Shown here piece after piece: positions 38,426 to 47,203 of a stretch of 64,000 bases of DNA. Each line of letters opens with the position of its first letter. Position 1 is the first letter of the stretch. The DNA is from Methyloterricola oryzae. Its GTDB lineage: Bacteria > Pseudomonadota > Gammaproteobacteria > Methylococcales > Methylococcaceae. Both the position numbers and the translations under genes were made by a program. The notes under the pieces were generated by a model that saw nothing but the letters and a program-made list of their open reading frames with translations, did not search any database and was not told where the DNA came from. The stretch is from the NCBI RefSeq assembly GCF_000934725.1, contig NZ_JYNS01000004.1, forward strand, positions 1 through 64,000, written 5' to 3'.

Positions 38426-38740
38426 TGACCAACCTCTTGCAAAATTGCACGCACTCGAACCAACCCGTTCGGGCTTAGACCGCCGTTGCCGGCGAGAGAG
38501 GATAGCCTAAGCCCACCACGCTTTCCATAGGTCCGCACCGCGGCGCGCAGTTAGCATATAAATACCTATTGCTACAAGGACGTTTTTTGGAAATAATAAA
38601 TTGCCGATTACGCCCAGAGCCTGATGTGTGAGTGAATCCGTCTGGCGTGCCGTCGCGAAGTGAGCAGGACGGCAGATCGGCCCCGTTCATGGATGGAGGT
38701 CAATAGTCATCGAGCGTTAATCTTTTTTGGAGGGTGCACT
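38426..38740. other. Intergenic region with nested stem-loop
   Basis: About 315 bases between the zinc-ribbon gene and the small ORF. The stem-loop at 38471-38514 is the only structured element seen. The middle part is AT-rich (38550-38600) and may hold promoters, but none is convincing. Confidence 0.45.
38471..38514 (-). repeat. Nested stem-loop upstream of the zinc-ribbon gene
   Basis: Outer arms GGGCTTAG (38471-38478) and CTAAGCCC (38507-38514) pair over 8 bases; inside, CGCCG (38481-38485) pairs with CGGCG (38490-38494). It lies 46 bases before the zinc-ribbon start and would be in its 5' leader if transcribed. Possible regulatory element; no known RNA family recognised. Confidence 0.5.
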
Positions 38741-38947
38741 ATGTCTCAAAACGAAATGTACGGTCGCAGTCAGAACGTGTTCAAGGTCAAAGCCTCCACC
38801 GGCGGGGGGCTGTCGAGCGGACCGCAGGCGGGAGGAACCACCCGGTCCGTGGAGACATTTCTTGCGACCGGTCTTGGCAGCCGCGGCGGCCCCAACAAGG
38901 CATCCAACAAGTTCACACGGTGCCCGAGCTCATATCCCAAGTTTTGA
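38741..38947 (+). CDS. Small Gly/Ser-rich hypothetical protein
   Basis: The ORF encodes 68 residues rich in Gly and Ser, with several basic residues and a single Cys near the end (FTRCPSSYPKF). A good GGAGG site lies 7 bases before the ATG, supporting translation. No domain was recognised. It is followed by a structured inverted repeat (38997-39031) and is not close to another gene. Confidence 0.55.
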   Translation: MSQNEMYGRSQNVFKVKASTGGGLSSGPQAGGTTRSVETFLATGLGSRGGPNKASNKFTRCPSSYPKF

Positions 38948-39318
38948 GCTCACTAGCGTTTCAGTACAGATCGCCAAAGCCCTGAGGCTCGCGCTTGCAT
39001 GCGCTTCCCTTCAGAGGGAATGAACGCATGCTGTGCTGAGTGGCAATAAAACGATTATTTGGCGCCGGCGGACTCCCAGAGATCTGCCACGAGCAGGTCC
39101 GACCGGCGCGACTCTCTTTCCCACCATTCGTGTCACACTCTCAGCCTAGCGATCCTTCCCGCCCGACGCGCCCGAGCACTTAAAGCTAGCCGGCGTGCAC
39201 GTCTCGGTTCTCTGCGGGACATAATTCCCACCAGGAGTTCCCATACCCACCTGCTTTTTCGGACAATAGCAGGCTTTACCTGGCCAAACCGCAACACCTG
39301 CCGTCCAAATAGCACTCG
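38948..39318 (+). other. Intergenic region before the Hsp70 gene
   Basis: About 370 bases. It holds the stem-loop at 38997-39031 and otherwise no recognised feature. An A/T-rich patch (about 39040-39060) could contain promoter elements. Confidence 0.45.
38997..39031 (+). repeat. Two-part stem-loop after the small Gly/Ser-rich ORF
   Basis: Outer arms GCATGCG (38997-39003) and CGCATGC (39025-39031) enclose an inner stem TTCCCT (39005-39010)/AGGGAA (39015-39020) with a TCAG loop. No T-run follows, so it may be a terminator or RNA element. Confidence 0.5.
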
Positions 39319-42117
39319 ATGATGAACGCCAGCAACACAGCGGGGCTTGCCATGCCCCGATACATGGTCGGCATCGACCTTGGGACCACCCACACCGTCG
39401 TGGCCTATGCCGACACGGTAAAACGGGGAAACGCCAAGATCGAACTGTTCCAACTCGAACAACTGATCGCCCCGGGCCAGGTGGACCGACGCCCCCTGCT
39501 CCCATCGACGCGCTATCACCCCGCCCAGGGGGAACTAAGCGAGACGGACATGCGTTTGCCCTGGACCGCAGGCGAACTCTGCCAAGACGCCATTTTCGGA
39601 ACCTGGGCGCGTGAACTGGGCGCCAAGTCCCACGGACGCCTGGTCACCAGCGCCAAGAGCTGGCTCTGCCACGCGGCCGTGGATCGCACCGCCGCCATCC
39701 TGCCCTGGGGCGCCCCGGCGGACGCGGCCCGAGTATCCCCGCTGGAAGCCAGCGCCAGTTATCTTTCCTATGTGCGGGCAGCCTGGAATCACCAGCAGCC
39801 GCAACATCCGCTGGAGGCCCAGGAGGTCATTCTGACCCTGCCCGCGTCCTTCGACGAATCCGCACGCGCCCTGACCCTGGAAGCGGCCCGCCTGGCCGGA
39901 CTAAGGGATGTGCAGTTGCTCGAGGAACCGCAAGCCGCCTGCTATGACTGGCTATGGCGGCACCGAAAGAGCCTGCGGCGCAGCCTCTCCGGAGTCAATC
40001 TGCTGCTGATTGTCGACGTCGGCGGCGGCACCACCGACCTGACCCTGATCCGGGTGGAGCATGGAGAAGACGCGCGCCCGGAACTGACCCGAATCGGCGT
40101 CGGCAACCACCTCATGCTCGGCGGGGACAATATCGACCTGACCCTGGCGCACCGGCTCGAACAGCGGCTCGTGCCCGAAGGACAGAAGCTCACCGCCGCG
40201 CAATTGGCGCAGTTGGTGGAGCAGTGCCGTTCAGCCAAGGAGCGCCTGCTCGCCGGCGATGGTACGGAATCGGCCAGCGTCACTCTGCTGGGCGGGGGCT
40301 CCCGTCTCGTCGGCGGGGCACGCAGCACGGCGCTCAGCGCAAGCGAGGTAAGCCAGGTAGTCCTGGATGGCTTCTTTCCTCTCGTCCCCCTGGACCAGCG
40401 ACCGGAGCGTCGCCGCAGTGCGGTGGTCGAGTTCGGGCTGCCCTATGTGGCAGATCCGGCCGTCAGCCGGCACTTGGCTGCCTTCCTCAGCGCGCACGCT
40501 GCCGCGCCCGAGGACAGCGAAGACGGCGTCCATGCGCCTGATGCCATTCTGCTCAACGGCGGGGCCTTCCGTAGTCCCCTCATCGAGTCACGGGTTCTGG
40601 ACTTGCTGGAATCCTGGATCGGTCGCCGACCCAAGCAGCTCAAGAATGACCGTCCGGATCTGGCGGTCGCCTACGGCGCGGTGGCCTATGCGATGGCGCG
40701 GCATGGCCTGGGCGTCGGCCGCATCGGCGGCGGATCCCCGCGCAGTTTTTTCCTTTTGGTGGACACGGACGGCGAAGGGCGTGAAGGCGTGTGCCTATTA
40801 CCCAAGGGATGCGAGGAAGGCCGGGAAATCGTCCTCGAAGGGCGCAGTTTCGCGTTGCGCCTGGGACAGCCGGTGCGTTTCCACCTCGTTTCAAGCGCCG
40901 GTGAGGTGAATTGCCAGCCCGGCGAAATGGTGGCCTTGGACGATCCCGACTTTGTCCACTTGCCTCCCCTGGCCGTAGCCTTCCGCGAAAACGAAGGCGC
41001 GCAGCCAGGGAACGTAAGGGTTCGTTTGTCCGCCACCCTGAGCGAAATCGGCACCCTGTCGCTTCAGTGTATCGCCGAGGATGACCCGGAGCGCCGCTGG
41101 GACGTGGAATTCCAGTTGCGAGGCCAGGACGAAAGCCGTGGAGCCGACGACCCCGACGACCAGACGCATCCACGCCTGAACGAAGCGGTCGCGCTTATCC
41201 AGAAAGTCTTCGGCAAGAAAGCCAAGGAGGCTGACCCCAAAGCCGTTCGCGGTCTACGCGGCGAACTGGAAAAGCGCCTGGGCAAACGCGATGAATGGGA
41301 CACCAAGCTGTTGCGCGAACTGTCCGCACCGTTGCTTGACGGGATGCCGCACCGGCGCCGTACCGCCGAACACGAAAGATTGTGGCTGAGCCTTACCGGC
41401 TACTGTCTACGGCCGGGCTTTGGGGTGGCTCTGGATGACTGGCGAGTCGAACGTCTCTGGCCGATCTATGAATCCGGTATCCAGCATGTGAACGAAGCGC
41501 AGAATTGGGCGGAGTGGTGGACGCTGTGGCGCAGAGTTTGCGGCGGTCTCGGCTCGACCGAGCAAACTCGGATCTTCCAGGACCTGTCCGACTTCATCGA
41601 CCCTCGCGCCATCAAGCGCGGCAATCTGGCCACTTTGGCGCGCAAGCGCGCCTTCGAGGACATGCTCCGCCTTGCCGCGACGCTGGAACGCCTGTCCCCA
41701 GTCACCAAGGTGGAGTTGGGCGGCTGGCTGCTGGAGCGATTGCAGAAGGGCGGTGACGCGCCCGCCGAAATCTGGTGGGCCCTGGGCAGAATTGGCTCCA
41801 GAATTCCTTTCCATGGCAGTTCCCACGAAGTGGTGCCGGTCGACGCGGCGGAGGCCTGGTTAGGCGAGTTGCTGAAACTGGACTGGAAGAAGCAACCCCT
41901 GGCGGGCTTTGCCGCGACGCTCATGGCACGGCTGTGCGAAGACCGGGAACGTGATGTGAGTGCGGAACTGCGCGCCCAGGTAGTAGCCACGCTACAGGCG
42001 GCCAAGGCCCCCGAAACCTGGGTAGCGATGGTGAAGCACTATGTGCATCTGGACCAGGCCGACTCGAAACGCGCCTTCGGGGAGGCATTGCCTCCTGGAC
42101 TCAAGCTACTGGTGTGA
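39319..42117 (+). CDS. Hsp70-family protein with DUF3731 C-terminus
   Basis: This 932-residue protein has an N-terminal Hsp70-type ATPase domain (about 12-450; MVGIDLGTTHTVVAYAD is the phosphate-1 motif; 'LIVDVGGGTTDLTLI' the second) and a long C-terminal region (about 560-932) with 'AEWWTLWRRVCGGL' that matches DUF3731. These large DnaK-like proteins have no canonical peptide-binding domain and their clients are unknown. It stands alone. ATG at 39352 (MPRYMVGIDLG) is an alternative start. Confidence 0.88.
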   Translation: MMNASNTAGLAMPRYMVGIDLGTTHTVVAYADTVKRGNAKIELFQLEQLIAPGQVDRRPLLPSTRYHPAQGELSETDMRLPWTAGELCQDAIFGTWARELGAKSHGRLVTSAKSWLCHAAVDRTAAILPWGAPADAARVSPLEASASYLSYVRAAWNHQQPQHPLEAQEVILTLPASFDESARALTLEAARLAGLRDVQLLEEPQAACYDWLWRHRKSLRRSLSGVNLLLIVDVGGGTTDLTLIRVEHGEDARPELTRIGVGNHLMLGGDNIDLTLAHRLEQRLVPEGQKLTAAQLAQLVEQCRSAKERLLAGDGTESASVTLLGGGSRLVGGARSTALSASEVSQVVLDGFFPLVPLDQRPERRRSAVVEFGLPYVADPAVSRHLAAFLSAHAAAPEDSEDGVHAPDAILLNGGAFRSPLIESRVLDLLESWIGRRPKQLKNDRPDLAVAYGAVAYAMARHGLGVGRIGGGSPRSFFLLVDTDGEGREGVCLLPKGCEEGREIVLEGRSFALRLGQPVRFHLVSSAGEVNCQPGEMVALDDPDFVHLPPLAVAFRENEGAQPGNVRVRLSATLSEIGTLSLQCIAEDDPERRWDVEFQLRGQDESRGADDPDDQTHPRLNEAVALIQKVFGKKAKEADPKAVRGLRGELEKRLGKRDEWDTKLLRELSAPLLDGMPHRRRTAEHERLWLSLTGYCLRPGFGVALDDWRVERLWPIYESGIQHVNEAQNWAEWWTLWRRVCGGLGSTEQTRIFQDLSDFIDPRAIKRGNLATLARKRAFEDMLRLAATLERLSPVTKVELGGWLLERLQKGGDAPAEIWWALGRIGSRIPFHGSSHEVVPVDAAEAWLGELLKLDWKKQPLAGFAATLMARLCEDRERDVSAELRAQVVATLQAAKAPETWVAMVKHYVHLDQADSKRAFGEALPPGLKLLV

Positions 42118-42384
42118 GGGCTCTGAAAGGGTCGCCCAAGACTGGGCGGAACCCGATGCGCTATAGGTAGGTGGGGCGGGAAAACCCGAGGTGATAAATC
42201 CATTCCCAAGTAAATCGACTTTGCTGGGTGGGTACCGACGTCGTTTGTTCTAATTTTCTGAACGCCAGCAGCATTCCCACACAGCAAAGCCCAATTGACA
42301 GTCTCTCCTCCTGATTTCTTATTCTTTTTCCTCTGGTGCTTTTATCGTTCCCTTGCACGCTTTCACGTACGGAACGACATTTTC
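42118..42384 (+). other. Intergenic region after the Hsp70 gene
   Basis: About 270 bases between convergent genes. A short stem CGCCCA (42133-42138)/TGGGCG (42143-42148) may be a weak terminator of the Hsp70 gene. The rest becomes AT- and pyrimidine-rich from about 42250. Nothing else was recognised. Confidence 0.4.
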
Positions 42385-42552
42385 TTATTTTGCTTTGGAG
42401 ATCTGCTTTTCTACTTCGGCCTTGGTCTGAGAATAGGCGTCGTAGGGAACACTCTCCATCTCACGGCCCTTCAGCATGAACACCAGACCGACCGCGATTA
42501 CGATGATGCCTCCAATGTAGAGCCAGAAGTTATCTTTCTCGTTGTTTTCCAT
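42385..42552 (-). CDS. Small single-pass membrane protein
   Basis: The product is 55 residues: MENNEKDNFWL, one membrane helix (about 12-30, YIGGIIVIAVGLVFML) and a charged tail with Lys/Glu. The ATG at 42552 is preferred since a GAGGG site lies about 8 bases before it. Function unknown. Confidence 0.65.
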   Translation of the reverse strand: MENNEKDNFWLYIGGIIVIAVGLVFMLKGREMESVPYDAYSQTKAEVEKQISKAK

Positions 42553-42835
42553 TTTTTGTACCCTCATAAGATCTAGTCATTGAAACATCGACGTCGGGAA
42601 AGACCGTCGCCTTTACTTCGCAAGGCTTATGCCCTGCAACCTCGTGAGGAGTGATGCCGGTGAGGACATCCCCCATCCGCGCAAGCATTCTAAAAATGAA
42701 AACAGTCATATTCAAGCGATCTTGTTGACTTTTTTTACATTGTTTTTGTCGAAATTTCTTAAGTCCTTGAATAGGCTTATTTTTATAGTTATCATCAGTT
42801 AAAACTTATGGATTACAACTCTGACCTTCCCAATT

Positions 42836-43288
42836 TCATGGGGTTTCCACCGGTCGTGGATACAGAACGGCGAGGCGTTTGAGCAAGCGTTTGGCGGGTT
42901 TGAGCATCTCGCTGTCGGCATTTTCCAGCATTCCCGCCACGATGCCGGGCACATCCTCCGTGCCGTCCACGACGATGGCGCCCACCATGCGTGCCCGCCA
43001 GTGCTGCGGGCACCGGAATACATAGACGCCTTCCGTGGCAATGACATAATCGACGTCCGCCCCAAGACTTGAATTCAGACCTTCGGCGCCTTGCGGCCAC
43101 ATGGCATCGATGGACTCGACGGCATGGGGAACCATCTTGCGGAAGGCGATGACGTCGCCTATACGCGCATGGATGATCTCCGGCTGAAAGCGAACCCCTT
43201 CGCCCTTGATTTCATAAGTTTGAGCCTGGCCCCCGAGCGGCACGCCACACAGCAAGCAAGCCAGAGCCAGCATTCGATATGCGATCAA
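42836..43288 (-). CDS. Pseudoazurin-like cupredoxin
   Basis: This exported blue-copper protein has 150 residues. A TTG start at 43288 is preferred because GGAGAGG lies 6 bases before it and the resulting leader (LIAYRMLALACLLCG... ending near GGQA) is a proper signal peptide; ATG at 43273 is an alternative that loses the basic residue. The copper ligands are His in MVPHAV, Cys, His and Met in FRCPQHWRARM (C-x2-H-x4-M, the pseudoazurin spacing). It would shuttle single electrons in the periplasm. The cytochrome c gene is divergent. Confidence 0.85.
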   Translation of the reverse strand: MIAYRMLALACLLCGVPLGGQAQTYEIKGEGVRFQPEIIHARIGDVIAFRKMVPHAVESIDAMWPQGAEGLNSSLGADVDYVIATEGVYVFRCPQHWRARMVGAIVVDGTEDVPGIVAGMLENADSEMLKPAKRLLKRLAVLYPRPVETP

Positions 43289-43698
43289 TTGACACCTCTC
43301 CAATACGGACTCCCAGCAACGTCCAAGCCCGCGCCAAGGCAGGCCACAGCGCCAATCGGTAGACGCACCCGACTGGCTCGCGCGTTCAGTTCCCATTCAG
43401 CGATTGCCAGGCACACTGACCTCGCGTCGCGATGTCCAAAGCTACCCCGGTGCAAAGGCAGTTTTATGCCCGCGCGCTTCTTCATCCGGCGCTACGCTGG
43501 CCGGCGACACTCGGCTTCAAGTGACCGGGACAAGAGGAATTTTCCACTTGGTCAAATTCACCGCAAGGCTATAGAATTACGCGCGGTCCGGTTAGCGATT
43601 AACAACTAAAGGACCCTGACTGGAATCACGAGAAGCGAATGGCTTGCCGTGGCGATTCCGAAGGAATTTACTTGATTTCCCATGCTAGGAGGAAACTG
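43289..43698. other. Intergenic region between cupredoxin and cytochrome c genes
   Basis: About 400 bases shared by divergent genes. It contains the putative cytochrome promoter (43548-43575); nothing else was recognised. Confidence 0.45.
43548..43575 (+). promoter_or_regulatory. Putative promoter of the cytochrome c gene
   Basis: TTGGTC at 43548-43553 and TATAGA at 43570-43575 are separated by 16 bases, a moderate sigma-70 match, about 120 bases before the ATG. Confidence 0.4.
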
Positions 43699-44046
43699 AT
43701 GAGCAAAAAAATCATAACTGCGGTCGGCGCCGGCGCTGTCCTGCTGTTCGCGGCTCAAAGCGCCTTCGCGGTCGAAGAGGCCATCTCGAAGGGTAGAAAG
43801 GTCTACGAGCGCGGTGGCTGCGAAGCCTGCCACGGGCCGGGTGCGGAAGGCGGCGGCGCGTTCCCCAACCTCGTCAACGGACTGAAGGCCCTCTCCAAGG
43901 AACAGTTCGCCGCCACTGTCACGAACGGAAAAGGCGCCATGCGCGCATTCAAGGACAACAAGATGGTCATGGACGGCATGGACAACCTCTACGCCTACCT
44001 GAAGGCCCGCTCCGACGGCACCGTTCCCGGCGGCAAGCTGGAATAA
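43699..44046 (+). CDS. Small monoheme cytochrome c (c5-like)
   Basis: This periplasmic cytochrome has 115 residues, a signal peptide ending at SAFA, and one heme site CEACH at 41-45 in a c5-like context. The axial Met is probably in NKMVMDGM. The AGGAGGAAACTG site directly before ATG 43699 fixes the start; a longer frame has none. It could be the redox partner of the divergent cupredoxin or of a dehydrogenase elsewhere. Confidence 0.9.
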   Translation: MSKKIITAVGAGAVLLFAAQSAFAVEEAISKGRKVYERGGCEACHGPGAEGGGAFPNLVNGLKALSKEQFAATVTNGKGAMRAFKDNKMVMDGMDNLYAYLKARSDGTVPGGKLE

Positions 44047-44060
44047 TCCGGCATCTTCGT

Positions 44061-44095
44061 TTGCCTCCCGGGCCCGTCATGGGCGCGGGAGGCAA
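44061..44095. terminator. Hairpin between convergent cytochrome c and AI-2E genes
   Basis: TTGCCTCCCG (44061-44070) pairs with CGGGAGGCAA (44086-44095), and inside GCCC (44072-44075) pairs with GGGC (44081-44084). It lies 15 bases past the cytochrome stop and 45 bases past the stop of the opposite gene. T-runs are weak, but the stem is strong and the position fits a two-way terminator. Confidence 0.6.
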
Positions 44096-44139
44096 TCCAA
44101 CCCTTCCCTTCCCCGAGCGCAGCACGCTCAGTTTCCGGA

Positions 44140-45237
44140 TTAGCGTTTCCTCGGCGGGTCTTGATCGGCTGCCGTAACCTCGGCATCTCCATAAAGCTCA
44201 CTGTCCTTGTAAAGGCCATGCGCATGGCGCAGCAGCACCATGACCACGGAGGCCAAGGGTAGCGCCATCAGAACACCCAAGAATCCGAACAACTGGCCTC
44301 CCGCCAGCACGGCGAAAATCACCGCCACCGGGTGCAAGCCGATCTTGTCGCCGACCAGCCAAGGCGTGAGCACGACCCCTTCCAACACGTGCCCGACGGC
44401 AAAAACCCCCAACACCGGCAACACTGCCCAGAATTCCCCCATCTGCGATACGGCCGCCACGGAGGCCGACACCACACCGACCGCGGCCCCCAGGTACGGT
44501 ACGAAACTCACCAACCCTGCGGTCACACCCAACAGCAGGGCCAGATCCAGGCCAACCAGCCACAATCCGATGCTGTATAGCGTGCCCAAGGCCAGCATCA
44601 CCGAGAACTGCCCCCGCAGGAAAGCGCTCAGAACTTCATCCGCCTCGCGGGCCAGACCCTTTGCCGTGGGCGCCCAGGGGCGCGGCAGCAGCTCGGCGAT
44701 ATGCGCCACCAGCACATCCCAATCTCGCAGCAGGTAGAAGGTCACCACAGGGATCAGAAGCAGGTTCATGATCCAGGAAAGCAGTACCGCCCCCGAATGC
44801 GAGAGCGACTTGGCCACGGCCGTGGCGACGCCTCCGGCTTCCTGCCAGTAAGCGCCCAGCAGAGAGGCCACCTGATCCAGTCCACCACCCAGGTTGATTT
44901 GGACACCGAAGCGGTTCCGCAGCCAGGGCAAGGCGGAAGTCTTGAACCAGGCGGCGAAGGCGGGCAGGTTGTCCAGCAGGCGGCCGACCTGGGCTTCCAG
45001 GAGGGGCAACAGGAATAGCAGGGCCAGAATCGCGGCCAGAGCCACCACCAGGAAAACCACGATCACCGCGGTCTGCCGTTTCAGGCCCGCCGCCTCCAGG
45101 CGATCCGCCAGAGGATCGTTGAGGTAGGCAAGCAAAGCGCCGGCCACGAAGGGCGTGAGGATCGGCGCCAAGAGATAGATCAGCCAGGCGGATGCCCCCA
45201 GGCCTGTCAGGATGAACCAGCGGCGGGAATCGCTCAC
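44140..45237 (-). CDS. AI-2E family transporter (PerM-type)
   Basis: This 365-residue membrane protein has eight or so helices and the family segments 'LAPILTPFVAGALLAYLNDPLADRLE' (about 24-49) and 'SFVPYLGAAVGVVSA' and the C-terminal 'VLEGVVLTPWLVGDKIGLHPV', which are diagnostic of the AI-2E transporter family. The substrate cannot be inferred. It lies between the cytochrome c gene (convergent) and the D,D-carboxypeptidase gene, 43 bases downstream of it. Confidence 0.93.
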   Translation of the reverse strand: MSDSRRWFILTGLGASAWLIYLLAPILTPFVAGALLAYLNDPLADRLEAAGLKRQTAVIVVFLVVALAAILALLFLLPLLEAQVGRLLDNLPAFAAWFKTSALPWLRNRFGVQINLGGGLDQVASLLGAYWQEAGGVATAVAKSLSHSGAVLLSWIMNLLLIPVVTFYLLRDWDVLVAHIAELLPRPWAPTAKGLAREADEVLSAFLRGQFSVMLALGTLYSIGLWLVGLDLALLLGVTAGLVSFVPYLGAAVGVVSASVAAVSQMGEFWAVLPVLGVFAVGHVLEGVVLTPWLVGDKIGLHPVAVIFAVLAGGQLFGFLGVLMALPLASVVMVLLRHAHGLYKDSELYGDAEVTAADQDPPRKR

Positions 45238-45280
45238 GCCCGGGCCTTATTCACGAGTTGACAGGCAAATCGGCCGGCTG

Positions 45281-46510
45281 CTAGTTGGAAGCCACGGCCA
45301 GGCTGCACTGGATACGCTTGCGCCCCAGTTGCTTGCACGCCTGGGCCGCGTCATTCCGGTCCAGCCCCTTGAAGTAGGCCACGTAACTGGTCTTGCCATG
45401 CCGTGAAATGGCCGCCTTGCTATGCCGCAGGGCCGTTGGGGCCGCTTTCATGGCCTGACTCAGCCGCTGCTCCGCCTGTTTTTCATTCTTGAACTGGCCC
45501 ACGCGTACATGCCAAGAACTCGACGCCTGCTTGCTCTGGTTAGCCTCCTGGCTGTTCTTGGGCGCCGGTGATCGCGCCTGTGTCCGACGGGCATAGCGCA
45601 GCATATCCTGCTCATCCGTCACGTTGGGCGGACGCCGCAACAGGGTGGGCACATCCGAAGGTTGCATCAGCGCATAGCGCTGGACCGGCTCGCGACCTTC
45701 CAGACGGTCGAAGCCATCATCGAGGATGTCGCGCATGTGCGCATCACGCCGCGAGTGGGTGCTGCCGCCGAACACCACGCCGATCAGGCGGCTGCCATTG
45801 CGCTTGGCGGATGCAACCAGATTGAACCCGGAAGCGTTGACGAACCCGGTCTTGATCCCGTCGGCGCCCGGATAGTTCTTCAGCAGATGGTTGTGATTGT
45901 GAAAGCTGCTTCCACCGAAATTGAAATGGTCGGTGGAAAAATAGGGATAGTATTCCGGGAAATCCTTCAGCAAGGCCTTGCCCAGCCGGAACATATCCCA
46001 GGCCGTGGTCACCTGGTCCGGATTGGGCAAACCCGAGGCGTTGTAGAACACGCTGTTGTTCATGCCCAACTGGCGCGCCTTGGCGTTCATCATGGCGGCG
46101 AAGCCCGGTTCGGAACCGCCCAGGGATTCGGCCAGCACGGTGGCTGCGTCGTTGGCGGATTGGGTGACCAGCGCCAGGATGGCCTCTTCCACGGCGATGG
46201 TTTCCCCGGCACGAAGACCGATCCGCGAGGGCGGCCTCGACACAGCGTAGCGCGAGGCCACGAGGCGGTCGTCCAGGGATATCTGCTTGCGAGCCAGCGC
46301 CTCGAAGGTCAGGTACAGCGTCATCATCTTGGTGAGTGAGGCGGGATGGCGCAGTTCCTCGGCATTCTGCGAGAACAGCACCCGCTCCGATTCCACTTCT
46401 ACCACCAGTGCGGAATAAGGTCCCGCCGTCGCATTACCAACCAGCAAGGCGGAAACAATCAGGACGAGTGCAAGGGCGAACCCATGGCGAATACGGCGAT
46501 GTGACAACAT
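45281..46510 (-). CDS. D-alanyl-D-alanine carboxypeptidase with C-terminal SPOR domain
   Basis: This 409-residue protein is a penicillin-binding protein of the DacA/PBP type. A signal peptide ends near ATAG; the active-site motifs are SLTK (about 60, nucleophile Ser), SAN (about 117) and KTG (about 220, GIKTGFVNASGF). The C-terminal 75 residues form a SPOR domain (SSWHVRVGQFKNEKQAEQRL...), which binds denuded peptidoglycan and directs it to the septum. It trims peptide stems in the periplasm. It is downstream of smpB on the same strand. Confidence 0.92.
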   Translation of the reverse strand: MLSHRRIRHGFALALVLIVSALLVGNATAGPYSALVVEVESERVLFSQNAEELRHPASLTKMMTLYLTFEALARKQISLDDRLVASRYAVSRPPSRIGLRAGETIAVEEAILALVTQSANDAATVLAESLGGSEPGFAAMMNAKARQLGMNNSVFYNASGLPNPDQVTTAWDMFRLGKALLKDFPEYYPYFSTDHFNFGGSSFHNHNHLLKNYPGADGIKTGFVNASGFNLVASAKRNGSRLIGVVFGGSTHSRRDAHMRDILDDGFDRLEGREPVQRYALMQPSDVPTLLRRPPNVTDEQDMLRYARRTQARSPAPKNSQEANQSKQASSSWHVRVGQFKNEKQAEQRLSQAMKAAPTALRHSKAAISRHGKTSYVAYFKGLDRNDAAQACKQLGRKRIQCSLAVASN

Positions 46511-46575
46511 TGCTTCCTTAGCATTTCAAAGTTTGAGTACGGGGTGGCCACTGTTTCCCCCAAGAACGGCGGGAG

Positions 46576-46596
46576 CCCGGCCCGTATCTGGCCGGG
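46576..46596 (-). terminator. Hairpin after smpB
   Basis: CCCGGCC (46576-46582) pairs with GGCCGGG (46590-46596) around a 7-base loop. It lies 27 bases past the smpB stop, between smpB and the carboxypeptidase. No T-run follows in the minus direction. Confidence 0.4.
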
Positions 46597-46622
46597 AAAA
46601 CAGCGACAACGGGAATTCGAGC

Positions 46623-47099
46623 TTACCTTTGCTTCATGATGCGCAGTTTTTCCCGCTGCCAGTCCTTGTCCTTTTCCGAGGCGCGCTTATCGTGCAGCTT
46701 CTTGCCTTTTGCGAGACCGATTTCCAGCTTAGCGCGGCCTTTTTTCCAGTACAGGGCCAACGGGATCAAAGTATAGCCCTTGCGCTCCACATGTCCGATG
46801 AGGCGGCTCAGCTCACGGGCGTGCAGCAGCAGCTTACGGGTGCGCAGCGGATCGGGGTGAATATGGGTGGAAGCCGATAACAGCGGCGAAATGTGTGCGC
46901 CCAGCAGGTAGGCCTCGCCATTCCTCAGCACCACATAGCTTTCCTTGAGCTGCGCCCGACCATCGCGCAGGCTCTTCACTTCCCAGCCCTGCAGCACCAA
47001 ACCGGCCTCGAAGCGCTCCTCGATGAAATAATCGTGGGTGGCGGCGCGATTCTGCGCGATGTTGGAATCACCGTTCTGGTTTTTCTTCTTGGCTGCCAT
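46623..47099 (-). CDS. smpB: SsrA-binding protein SmpB
   Basis: SmpB brings tmRNA to stalled ribosomes in trans-translation. The 158 residues form the OB-fold with '[29 protein letters not shown]' and a C-terminal basic tail that enters the mRNA channel. It is divergent from the NSS transporter and ratAB, a conserved neighbourhood; no ssrA gene lies in the window. Confidence 0.97.
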   Translation of the reverse strand: MAAKKKNQNGDSNIAQNRAATHDYFIEERFEAGLVLQGWEVKSLRDGRAQLKESYVVLRNGEAYLLGAHISPLLSASTHIHPDPLRTRKLLLHARELSRLIGHVERKGYTLIPLALYWKKGRAKLEIGLAKGKKLHDKRASEKDKDWQREKLRIMKQR

Positions 47100-47203
47100 T
47101 GCGAGGAGGAATATGCCTGACTGTAGGGGGTAATTTTGTTATTTTACCGCATCGCGCAGCGTCACCGCTTGCGCGGGTACGATTTAACTCACCGGGGAAA
47201 TTA

